The notes under the pieces: generated by a model
Databases searched by the model: none
The model's input: the letters and a program-made list of their open reading frames with translations, nothing else
Told to the model about the DNA's origin: nothing
Program-made: the position numbers and the translations under genes
Assembly: GCA_965230635.1 (NCBI GenBank)
Contig: CBDDLJ010000009.1
Span: forward strand, 1 to 64,000
Length of the DNA: 64,000 nucleotides
Direction of reading: 5' to 3'
Source of the DNA: CBDDLJ01 sp965230635
Lineage (GTDB): Bacteria; Pseudomonadota; Gammaproteobacteria; UBA1113
Shown here: in pieces, positions 56,407 through 64,000 of the stretch
Layout of the letters: each line of letters opens with the position of its first letter
Numbering within the stretch: the first letter of the stretch is position 1

Positions 56407-56625
56407 GTGAACCCGAAGGACTTAGACCTTGATATTTCGGAGGCTTTACACACTCAGAGGTGCGTTACAAACATCGTTTGCAACCCTGTCTCACCGGCAA
56501 GGATTAAAGTCTTATTTACGAGTATCAGTGAAATGTTAAACCAGTTGCATAGGTCTAAAGCGAATAATTCCTATTGCAGGAAAATCAAAGAATATCTTGT
56601 ACCAGAATTTATTAATTTTAGATAA
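56407..56625 (+). CDS. small hypothetical frame, doubtful
   Basis: GTG 56407 with AGGAGG 9 bases ahead starts 72 codons (SEALHTQRCVTNIVCNPVSP, then FTSISEMLNQLHRSKANNSY). There is no family or paralogue in the window. It lies in the spacer between the two duplicated SH3/ankyrin copies and may be a remnant. Outside it, the spacer 56183-57104 shows no other supported gene. Confidence 0.3.
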   Translation: MNPKDLDLDISEALHTQRCVTNIVCNPVSPARIKVLFTSISEMLNQLHRSKANNSYCRKIKEYLVPEFINFR

Positions 56626-56804
56626 ATTAGGGTTCAAAGCAATAGCAAATTATACTGCTGACGGCTTTTTTGATGTTATATCAAAACGCTATTTAAAAGG
56701 AGCTCGTATTCTCACAACGAATAAAACTTTCGAGCAGTAGTGAGATCTTTGCTGGCAATATCTTAGCCAGCACTATTCTCGATAGTCCTTAGACCTAATG
56801 TAAT

Positions 56805-57010
56805 GGACCCATTTGCTCAATGGTCATTAAGTTAGCTAGCTTCATGATCGTACTCATCCTTCAATCATGAAAAATGTCCAATTGATTAAGCTCGAGACTC
56901 ATTTTGGAAAGCTATCAAAAAAAATAGTAGCTGATCAGAATATAAGTCTTGTACCAAGCTATTTTTTATGAAATATTAACCAATAAGATGCGATCGCCCT
57001 GAATTATAAA
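56805..57010. repeat. second copy of the 53150-53395 upstream segment
   Basis: GGACCCATTTGCTCAATGGT...CATGATCGTACTCATCCTTC...AAAATAGTAGCTGATCAGAA follows the same order as the first copy. In this copy the DNA leads without an insertion into the start of the second SH3/ankyrin-type gene, giving the empty-site reference for the IS630 insertion. Confidence 0.6.
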
Positions 57011-57104
57011 AATCTGGTTTGAAAGCGAACTCTGATGGTGTAAAATTTAGTAGTTTTTCAATTTAAAGATGTTGAAGAAAAACAAAACTAAAGGAGAAAT
57101 AATT

Positions 57105-58490
57105 ATGCCAAAGCAATATTACTTTTGGAACTCTATACCGGCTGCTACTTCTGTCAACTATGCAGGGATGCAAAATATAGCATATAGCAATTATCTAAGT
57201 GATTGTGTCGCTAGAAGAAATAGAGCACTTGAAGTATCAATGAGAAGGCCAAAATATCAAAGCCTTCTCTCTAGAAACATCATGTTAAATATAAGTGATG
57301 CTATTAAGGCGGGCAATTATGAAAAATTTTCTAAGTTTGCTTGCATCTATGAAGATAACTTTCGAACAACACTTTCTTTTAAGAGTAAAATATTTTACAG
57401 ACAAATTGATGGTAGCATTTCGGAAGATTATATTTTAGCTCTTCTAGGTTGGTATTGTAACAGTCAAGCACATATTCAAATATTAGAATTCTTAGTGCCA
57501 GAAGTGACTGATTTGACTAATATGAATGCTGGGGATTTAGATGGTTTATTACATTTTGGCAGTTCTAATTCATGTGTAAACTCTAAAAAAATTAACCAAT
57601 ATCATATGTTATGTTTTTTCAGTATACTCAAAAAATGTGAACAAAGAGAAAATTTTTTACTTTCTCCTTATACAATAGATGCCAGTAAGGGACCAAAATT
57701 TGACTTTGCAAGGCTCATATCTATTGCGTTTCGTACTGCCCTGGAAGGAAAACTAACAGAGAGCTTAAAAAAGCTTATTGATGACTTTACAATCTACTTT
57801 GTTCACGAAGGACCTCAATTTAAGGCAGAAGCTATTCGTAAAAATCAGCGCGAAATACATGATTATCTGACTCAAAAACTTACCTCTGCCATAAGAATGG
57901 AAGCACTGGTTTTTGGATTGGGTTACTAGGAAATAAAACGAAGTAAACTTAAAAGTCTAGCCTTGGGAGAAAACCCTTTTTACGCTAGGGAACAGTATGG
58001 AGAAAATTATAAAGAGCAATTTGCGAAAAACAGTCAAATTTTCATTGGCTACCTAAGTATGATAAAAAAATTATTTTCAATTGAAAAAGCGAGACAACTA
58101 ATAAAAGGAAATTATCTTTATTATGATTTTAAGGGTTGGACAGTATTACATATTGTCTCTCTTATAGCGTTTCCCTCTATTGTTGACCTATACTAAGCGA
58201 GTATAGTGTTTGCTTGCGAGGTTTCAAAAGCGACGTTTACTTATTGTCAATAAGGTTTTGAATAACGAAGCAAGCAGGCGCTAGATGAAGTCTTAGTATA
58301 GGTCAACAATAGAGGGAAACGCTATAATGAACAAAATATTATGGATACACCAGCCATTCAAGCGATACTAGACTGCTTGGGTGAAGAAGCAAAGGAGATT
58401 ATTGCACAGCCCAACAGTAACGGTTTTACCCCGCTTCATTTACTACTGAGAGATTATGCTGATGGCAAGATGGACCTAAATGCCGTTTGA
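57105..58490 (+). pseudogene. second copy of the SH3/ankyrin protein gene, frameshifted, MITE-interrupted and truncated
   Basis: ATG 57105 (AAAGGAGAAATAATT ahead) begins MPKQYYFWNSIPAATSVNYA, clearly paralogous to the gene at 54542. The first frame runs to TAG at 57927-57929. Similarity resumes in another frame (GENPFYAREQYGENY..., GWTVLHIVS), is interrupted by a 164-bp MITE at 58163-58326, and continues NEQNIMDTPAIQAILDCLGE, then FTPLHLLLRDYADGKMDLNA and a stop near 58490. The SH3 part is missing. The protein actually made would be 274 residues (57105-57929), equal to the unnamed N-terminal domain alone. Confidence 0.85.
58163..58326. mobile_element. 164-bp MITE-like element, copy 3, inside a pseudogene
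   Basis: TATAGCGTTTCCCTCTATTG at the left and CAATAGAGGGAAACGCTATA at the right are perfect inverted repeats extending about 35 bases (to ACTAAG/CTTAGT). Same length and interior as the copy at 5872. The paralogous gene reads GTCTCTCGTAATGAAC where this copy has GTCTCT-element-ATGAAC, so the insertion target TA can be inferred. Confidence 0.88.
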
Positions 58491-58715
58491 AAACTGCTAT
58501 AAAGCGATGGCAAATACACTGCTGATGACTTCTTTTCTGGTAATATCTTAGCCAGTTTATCCTCAACGGTCCTTAGGTTATCTAATTTTATGATCGTATT
58601 CACCTCCTCGATTATAAAAACTGTCTAAAAAGTGTCCGCCTTGTTAGGCTCCAGCTTCATTTCATGCTGGAATCGTAAACTATTGCCCAGACTCATTCCA
58701 TATTAGAAAAACCTA

Positions 58716-58748
58716 CTACTTTCATTATTACTGATGGCATGCTATACT
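58716..58748 (+). promoter_or_regulatory. possible promoter for dsbD
   Basis: An extended -10 element TGCTATACT (58740-58748) lies 38 bases ahead of the dsbD start. The -35 region is poor. The preceding 58491-58715 is non-coding, carrying only the remnant of the duplicated segment. Confidence 0.35.
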
Positions 58749-58786
58749 GGTCGAAATTAATAATACTTATGTCATGTTACTGATTG

Positions 58787-60583
58787 ATGAAAAAAAAATT
58801 CGTTTTATTTTTCTTTACCGCTTTATGGCTAAACATTACTTTTGGCGCTACACCATTACCTGTTGATGACGCATTTCAATTTTCAGCCCACGTCAAAAAC
58901 GCATCAACCATTGTACTTGAATGGAAAATCCATCCTGGCTACTACCTTTATAAAGATCGGTTTAGCTATAAAATTGTTAATCCTGAATCAACCACAGCCA
59001 GCAATCTGTTGATGCCTCCTGGGATCCCAAAAGAAGATGACTTGCTTGGTCAATACGAAGTATATGACAACCAGCTTCAATTGGCATTACCGTTAAAAAA
59101 ATTTAATAAAACAAAACCACTGGACTTGAAAGTGTGTTTTCAAGGTTGTTCTAAAGAGGGTTTTTGTTATCCTGCAGAAACAAAATACATCACACTAGAC
59201 TTAACTGATACGTCTGGCAAAGCGGTAACAGGAAAAAGCGTCTCAACAATAGTAAAGATATCAGAGCAAGAAAAAATCACTCAATTACTTGCTAGCAATA
59301 ATAGCTGGCTGATCCTGATTTCTTTTCTTGGCTTTGGCTTTTTATTAGCATTAACTCCCTGTGTCCTGCCAATGATCCCCATACTATCAGGCTTAATTCT
59401 TAGCCATACCGATACCATGACGACTCGCCGTGCTTTTTTGTTATCATTCGTGTATGTGCTTGGCATGGCAATAACATATGCAATTGCCGGTGTTGCGGCT
59501 GGTTTTGCTGGACAAAGTATTCAAGCAACCATGCAATTACCTTGGGTCATTGTCTTATTTAGTCTTGTGTTTATACTATTATCACTCTCCTTGTTTGGCT
59601 TTTATGAATTACGTTTACCCGCAAGCATTCAAGATAAATTAGTCAAGGTCAGTGATCAACAAAGAAAAGGGAATTACCTTGGCGTCGCTTTCATGGGTAT
59701 ATTATCATCACTTATCGTATCACCTTGCATCACTCCACCATTGGTTGGTGCTCTGGCTTATATTAGCCAAACAGGTAATTCAATCCTCGGTGGATTTGCA
59801 CTGCTTGCTTTAGGATTAGGCATGGGAATTCCTCTGATTATTGTTGGCACGTCTGGCGGAAAATTACTGCCAAAAGCAGGCCCTTGGATGGAGGCCATCA
59901 AAGCATTCTTTGGAGTACTCTTGCTGGCAACAGCTATATGGTTATTACAACGCGTCATTCCGGCTCAAATAACCATGCTATTGTGGGCAAGCTTAATGAT
60001 TCTTTCTGCTATTTATATGGGATTACTCAGCCCACATAAGCAGCATGGCTGGGGAAACTTCTGGCGTGGTATAGGTTTGTTGATGGCAATTTATGGTACT
60101 TTATTAATAATTGGCGCTGCAATGGGTAACATAGATCCGTTACAACCATTAGTACGCCATCACCAGCCTATACAGCAAACAACGCTGTTGAATAATAATG
60201 TGAAAGAAGCACCGTTATTCCGACAGATCAAAAGTAATTCAGATTTTGATAAAGAATTGCAACAAGCCATAGACAATAAAAAAATAACACTGCTTGACTT
60301 CTATGCTGAGTGGTGTATTGCTTGTAAAGATATGGAAAAGAAAGTATTTTCTGATCCTGACGTTCGAAAATTGCTTGTGCCTTTTCACGTGTTACAAGCT
60401 AATATAACGGCAAATGACCTAGTCGACCAAACATTACAAGAACGTTTCCAAATCATTGCGCCTCCCGCCATTTTATTCTTTGATGAAAACGGCAACGAAC
60501 TAACCGCTTATCGTATCGTTGGTGAAATGAATCGTGATGCTTTTATAGAACACATTAAAGAATTGCAACTATTGAATAGTTAA
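58787..60583 (+). CDS. dsbD: thiol:disulfide interchange protein DsbD
   Basis: DsbD carries electrons from cytosolic thioredoxin across the membrane to periplasmic DsbC and CcmG. ATG 58787 directly follows an in-frame TTG; a signal peptide (MKKKFVLFFFTALWLNITFG) is followed by the periplasmic alpha domain with the Cys pair in VCFQGCSKEGFCYP. The eight-helix membrane core has LALTPCVLPMIPIL and IVSPCITPPLVGAL, each with its redox Cys, and the C-terminal thioredoxin-like domain carries the active site DFYAEWCIACKDMEKKVF. 598 residues, full length. The last bases overlap the convergent trpG/pabA-type gene by 15 bp. Confidence 0.93.
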   Translation: MKKKFVLFFFTALWLNITFGATPLPVDDAFQFSAHVKNASTIVLEWKIHPGYYLYKDRFSYKIVNPESTTASNLLMPPGIPKEDDLLGQYEVYDNQLQLALPLKKFNKTKPLDLKVCFQGCSKEGFCYPAETKYITLDLTDTSGKAVTGKSVSTIVKISEQEKITQLLASNNSWLILISFLGFGFLLALTPCVLPMIPILSGLILSHTDTMTTRRAFLLSFVYVLGMAITYAIAGVAAGFAGQSIQATMQLPWVIVLFSLVFILLSLSLFGFYELRLPASIQDKLVKVSDQQRKGNYLGVAFMGILSSLIVSPCITPPLVGALAYISQTGNSILGGFALLALGLGMGIPLIIVGTSGGKLLPKAGPWMEAIKAFFGVLLLATAIWLLQRVIPAQITMLLWASLMILSAIYMGLLSPHKQHGWGNFWRGIGLLMAIYGTLLIIGAAMGNIDPLQPLVRHHQPIQQTTLLNNNVKEAPLFRQIKSNSDFDKELQQAIDNKKITLLDFYAEWCIACKDMEKKVFSDPDVRKLLVPFHVLQANITANDLVDQTLQERFQIIAPPAILFFDENGNELTAYRIVGEMNRDAFIEHIKELQLLNS

Positions 60584-61144
60584 ATAATTACGAAATATTT
60601 CCAAGCCATATTGGCTTAGTATTGCTTCTGGGTGAAATTGTACCCCCACGATTGGCAGTGTCTTATGTCGAATCGCCATAATGCTGCCCTGCTCTTTATT
60701 TTCAATCCAAGCAGTTACTTGCAAACAACGCGGTAACATTAGTGGATCGGCTATCAATGAATGGTAGCGAGTTGCCGTAAAAGACTGGGGAATATTGATA
60801 AAAATACCTTGCTCATCGTGAAAAATGTCAGATGTCTTACCATGCATAATTGTCTCAGCTTGAATAATACAACCACCAAATGCTTGCACAATACACTGAT
60901 GACCTAAACATATACCTAAAATGGGAATTTTATCAGCAAAGGCTTCAATTACTGCTAAGGAAATACCTGCTTCATTTGGGGTACACGGCCCTGGTGATAT
61001 GACAATGTGACTAGGCTGCATCGCGGCAATCAATGCAATATCGGTGGCATCATTGCGTTTTACACAGACTTCAATACCAAGTTGTTCAAAGTAATGTTTC
61101 ACATTGTAAGTAAAAGAATCATAATTATCGATCAACAGTAACAT
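60569..61144 (-). CDS. pabA: glutamine amidotransferase component of anthranilate / aminodeoxychorismate synthase
   Basis: It supplies ammonia from glutamine to the TrpE or PabB subunit for tryptophan or folate synthesis; sequence alone does not decide which. MLLLIDNYDSFTYNVKHYFE is the standard start. VISPGPCTPNEAG, GICLGHQCIVQAFGG (nucleophile Cys in GICLGHQ), RYHSL and VGVQFHPEAIL (His-Glu) complete the triad. 191 residues. It starts 1 base after the rpe stop, so the two are cotranscribed. With no trpE or pabB in the window, the single gene may serve both pathways. Confidence 0.9.
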   Translation of the reverse strand: MLLLIDNYDSFTYNVKHYFEQLGIEVCVKRNDATDIALIAAMQPSHIVISPGPCTPNEAGISLAVIEAFADKIPILGICLGHQCIVQAFGGCIIQAETIMHGKTSDIFHDEQGIFINIPQSFTATRYHSLIADPLMLPRCLQVTAWIENKEQGSIMAIRHKTLPIVGVQFHPEAILSQYGLEIFRNYLTIQ

Positions 61145-61145
61145 A

Positions 61146-61817
61146 TTAATCGGCCAGCGCTTTTCGCATAGCAGCTATCGTCCTCACATAATCACTACTT
61201 GCGAAAATGGCTGAACCAGCCACAAAAGTATCCGCACCGGCTTGTGCAATCTGTCTGATATTGTCAATCTTTACGCCACCATCCACTTCCAGCTTGATTG
61301 GCAATTTCGACGCAGCAATGATATCTCGCGCTTGCGCAATTTTATCGAAACTTGTCATGATAAATTTCTGACCACCAAAGCCTGGGTTAACTGACATAAT
61401 TAAAATCAAATCCACCTTGTCTAAAACATGATCTAAGTAGTGCAATGGCGTTGCAGGATTAAACGCTAATCCAGCTTGACAACCTAAGTCACGGATCAAT
61501 TGTAACGATCGATCGAGATGCTCAGTTGCTTCTGGATGTATGGTAATAATATTTGCTCCTGCAGCAGCAAAATCAGCAATGATGCGGTCGACAGGTTTTA
61601 CCATAAGATGCACATCTAATGCAGCACGGATACCAAACTGACGTAAGGCTTGGCATACTAACGGGCCTAAAGTTAAATTGGGCACATAATGGTTATCCAT
61701 GACATCAAAATGGATCATATCAGCACCCGCCTGCAATACCGCTTGGCACTCTTCACCCAAGCGCGCACAATCTGCTGACAATATCGATGGTGCAATACAA
61801 AAATTCTTTTCTCGCAT
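61146..61817 (-). CDS. rpe: ribulose-phosphate 3-epimerase
   Basis: Rpe interconverts ribulose-5-phosphate and xylulose-5-phosphate in the pentose phosphate pathway. Typical (beta/alpha)8 motifs: IAPSILSADCARLGEE, IHFDVMDNHYVPNLTLGPLV (metal His/Asp), DVHLMVKPVDRII, ILIMSVNPGFGGQKFI and EVDGGVKIDNIRQIAQAGAD. 223 residues, normal. AAGGA precedes ATG 61815-61817. It shares an operon with the downstream trpG/pabA-type gene. Confidence 0.95.
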   Translation of the reverse strand: MREKNFCIAPSILSADCARLGEECQAVLQAGADMIHFDVMDNHYVPNLTLGPLVCQALRQFGIRAALDVHLMVKPVDRIIADFAAAGANIITIHPEATEHLDRSLQLIRDLGCQAGLAFNPATPLHYLDHVLDKVDLILIMSVNPGFGGQKFIMTSFDKIAQARDIIAASKLPIKLEVDGGVKIDNIRQIAQAGADTFVAGSAIFASSDYVRTIAAMRKALAD

Positions 61818-61945
61818 AAAAAAATTATCCTTAAGTTAGTTCTCGCCAAGTTTTTGGCACATTTTCTGCACTATATATTATCAACATATTTATATATATC
61901 AAAAATCTTATTTTACAATTATACTGTAATAATCAAGGGAATTGA

Positions 61946-63106
61946 GTGGTAGCGCCAATGGTCAAAACAAGCAATACTCAAAAAACTGTCAAAAACCGTG
62001 TAAACAAAGGAAACTTGTCTAATGTGGAAAAAATACAGAAATATATCCAAGAAGAGCTTACAACATTTCAAAAGCTAAAAATAAACCAAGATATTCCTGA
62101 ATTAGATCCAAGCCATAAAGCATACACTAAACTGCTTCCTGGAGATCCAGCATTAATTGAAAAAGCTGAAAATTCTTCAGGTTATACAACTGCCGTACTC
62201 GCAGAATGCGCATTTTCTGTTAACATTGCACTAACGCAGTACAAACGAGGTGGCCATGGTCTCAACCGCGCACAGCAATTAGCAAAAAATATTACCCAAA
62301 CCACAACTATCCACTCTCTATTAAACATTTTGCATGACCACCTCGATGGAAAAACAACTTATTATACCCCTGGAAATAAAAAGGACTCGTTTGATAGCTA
62401 TTTACTGGCAGCTATTCGCCAGTCAAGCATACTATGTAAATTTTTAAACATTACATCGCCTTATCCAATGCACGATGTTAACAAATCAAATAATGAGAAT
62501 TGTTTAGATCGCACTCAATATAGAAATTCGATTAAAAAACTGTTAATGAATAAAATCAATGAAAAATCCGTGTATGACGTAGAAACAAACGGTAAGAATG
62601 CCAAACAGTATAAAGAAACAATACCTTTATATAACCAATATCGCCGTCTGAAACAAGTGAATAACCTATTGCGTTCTCCGCTGACACTAAAAGAATCTAT
62701 TCCAAGAATTCATTACCTCTATTTAGTTGTTAAAGCGAACCTAACGTTTTTAGCGCAGACTAATCATGATACTCGAGACAAACCTGCTGCGGAAAACTTG
62801 CTATACAATTTACAATTGGCTCAAACTGACGATTTAGCAAAAAGAGTAATGATAAAACATTTGAAAAGACAAGCATATGATGCTAGCTACTTCCGACCAG
62901 CTAATGCTTATATTGAGATGAATTCATACGATACTTATCTTATTAAGATTCTTTCAAGTAATGATACATTCTGTAAAAGCATCAAAATGGAGAATCACTG
63001 TTTTAATTTTCAGTTAATTAAACATAGATCACACTGTCGAGAGCATATTGCTCAGACACTATGGTCCCAAGTTAATGAGAATCGCTCTACTGTGTGTTGT
63101 TACTAG
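61946..63106 (+). CDS. unrecognised protein, first of two tandem paralogues
   Basis: 386 residues. GTG 61946 has GGGA 6 bases ahead and is preferred; an ATG at 61958 is too far from it. Basic N-terminus (KTSNTQKTVKNRVNKGNLSN), otherwise helical, no membrane segment or signal peptide. Its central segment LAECAFSVNIALTQYKRGGH with GLNRAQQLAKNITQ matches ELARVINHSLIQYKRGGNGR with KHANLLAYNIAQ in the gene at 63476, so the two belong to one family. Seven Cys, several near the C-terminus (FCKSIKMENHCFNFQ ... HCREHIAQTL, ending CCY). I know no function; location at the edge of an accessory region makes a host-interaction role possible. Confidence 0.7.
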   Translation: MVAPMVKTSNTQKTVKNRVNKGNLSNVEKIQKYIQEELTTFQKLKINQDIPELDPSHKAYTKLLPGDPALIEKAENSSGYTTAVLAECAFSVNIALTQYKRGGHGLNRAQQLAKNITQTTTIHSLLNILHDHLDGKTTYYTPGNKKDSFDSYLLAAIRQSSILCKFLNITSPYPMHDVNKSNNENCLDRTQYRNSIKKLLMNKINEKSVYDVETNGKNAKQYKETIPLYNQYRRLKQVNNLLRSPLTLKESIPRIHYLYLVVKANLTFLAQTNHDTRDKPAAENLLYNLQLAQTDDLAKRVMIKHLKRQAYDASYFRPANAYIEMNSYDTYLIKILSSNDTFCKSIKMENHCFNFQLIKHRSHCREHIAQTLWSQVNENRSTVCCY

Positions 63107-63475
63107 CAAGTAAAACCATTCACTGTGGTTCATTTTTTAAACTCCCATTGATTGTGGAAGTAAAAACTACATTTTGAAATGTCTCAAAATATACCATCTG
63201 ATCATTGAAAATATGTGCAATTTAGCATATTATAGTGTTTAGACTAACTGGTATGAAAAAGATCATGTTAAAAATTCTTGCTAAAAATAGTATCGATGCT
63301 CAAGAACGAATTCACATCAACATTACAACAGATAGCTTCAATAATAGGGTCTGTGTTACAGCCACCAAAAAGTGCAATTATTGTCCATCTTGGGGGTTGT
63401 CGACGTAGAACGTTAAGTTTTGTCAGTAGCAATTTTATGAATTAGTTGATAAATAATAATAAAAGGTATTTTTTT
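63107..63475. other. intergenic region with a possible 51-residue frame
   Basis: The only frame worth noting is 63253-63408 on the plus strand (MKKIMLKILAKNSIDAQERI ... CNYCPSWGLST), which has a CxxC pair but no ribosome site. Otherwise AT-rich DNA with no clear hairpin. Confidence 0.3.
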
Positions 63476-64000
63476 ATGTTCACAAAAAATCACACTTCTA
63501 ACGTTTTAGCGCCGAAGCAAATGTCAGAATCTACTCTAGCCATTGTCAATCAATGGCCTCCTTTTATTGATCCCGACACAAAAGAACCACTTATTTTTGA
63601 AGGCAACAGCTTCAAAGGAAATCAACGAATAAATACCGTAAAATCACACATTGCTCCTGATGGTCAAACATATAATCAAGAAAGCTTAAAAAAACATGGG
63701 TGGAATAATAAGGCAACATTCCTCAACCATAATTTGAAAGATGCATGGGAAGAGTGTACAAAAAAATATGATGAATTTTTAACGATTAATGACACAAGAG
63801 GCAATAAGATTGACTTTGATCCCAATCTAAAAATGAATAAGCCAGAGGAACCACTTGCTAAACAAGAATTGGTATCTGAACTTGCAAGAGTAATTAACCA
63901 TAGTCTGATACAATATAAGCGTGGCGGCAATGGTAGAAAACACGCAAATTTATTAGCGTATAATATAGCGCAGGCAAAATCATTTAAAGAAATGCTAACA
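63476..64000 (+). CDS. second tandem paralogue of the unrecognised family, cut by the window end; U-box-like N-terminus
   Basis: ATG 63476 (AAGG 8 bases ahead) opens a frame that is still open at 64000 (175 codons). Residues about 25-100 read QWPPFIDPDTKEPLIFEGNS, then SHIAPDGQTYNQESLKKHGW, then TFLNHNLKDAWEECTKKYDE. The order DP-x-PL, DGQTYxxESLxxH and LNHNLxxxWEE resembles the U-box fold of E3 ubiquitin ligases (DP....DGhTYer.aI..W.....(P/L)N..L...I). This likeness is by eye and not strong. The later segment ELARVINHSLIQYKRGGNGR matches the gene at 61946. Confidence 0.6.
   Translation, partial: MFTKNHTSNVLAPKQMSESTLAIVNQWPPFIDPDTKEPLIFEGNSFKGNQRINTVKSHIAPDGQTYNQESLKKHGWNNKATFLNHNLKDAWEECTKKYDEFLTINDTRGNKIDFDPNLKMNKPEEPLAKQELVSELARVINHSLIQYKRGGNGRKHANLLAYNIAQAKSFKEMLT

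Noticed and set aside
56183..57068. Group II intron or structured RNA in the spacer between the duplicated genes
   Set aside because: GTGAACCCGAAGG-like text caught the eye, but no domain V hairpin or intron-encoded protein is visible.

Overview
From about position 3500 onward the window looks like a low-GC gammaproteobacterium of the Legionellales / Coxiella-like type, probably host-associated. The reasons are gammaproteobacterial gene families and gene order (fxsA-groES-groEL, nudE-cysQ, rpe next to a trpG/pabA-type gene), ordinary bacterial housekeeping proteins with AT-rich codon use, and an unusual load of eukaryote-like or effector-like proteins: an OTU deubiquitinase fold, three NACHT ATPase domains, ankyrin repeats, HEAT-like repeats and a eukaryote-type SH3 domain. 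No secretion system lies in the window, so calling these effectors is inference.

Positions 1 to about 3497 do not belong with the rest. They are a patchwork of truncated, GC-rich gene pieces on both strands: planctomycete-like gcvT and gcvH with two 1-bp homopolymer losses, the end of a restriction-modification methylase, two planctomycete-like genes, an ACT-domain piece and another protein end. They butt directly onto a 5'-truncated trmB. The simplest reading is a chimeric contig end.

Layout from trmB onward: an SLC13/TrkA-C transporter (3809-5584); an accessory block with a 1204-residue low-complexity protein, an ISAs1 remnant and a two-gene unknown operon (6121-12471); a convergent pair of giant genes, OTU-NACHT-repeat (12917-17902) and an NRPS-like A-PCP-TE-NACHT protein (17930-22282) behind a LuxR-type regulator (22330-23076). 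Then comes a housekeeping block (23596-42770): hemW, nudE-cysQ, mdh, rph, xthA, pyrE, a TPR-methyltransferase, rdgB-gdh-amino-acid permease, an elyC-like gene, an MFS transporter, an EVE protein, pilU, groEL-groES-fxsA.

The second accessory block (42908-58490) holds one huge decayed gene (52244 down to 42908; ankyrin, NACHT and 35-residue HEAT-like repeats), broken by two in-frame TGA codons, a shift at a run of ten A, and an IS1634-type element. It also holds IS66 and IS630 elements and a tandemly duplicated SH3/ankyrin gene, one copy of which is interrupted by a 164-bp MITE. The window closes with dsbD, a trpG/pabA-type gene, rpe and two tandem paralogues of an unrecognised family, the second cut off by the window end.

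The most novel content is the convergent pair at 12917-22282. Two otherwise unrelated enzymes (deubiquitinase and NRPS-like synthetase) each carry a NACHT module and share a motif of about 40 residues that I do not recognise from any family.
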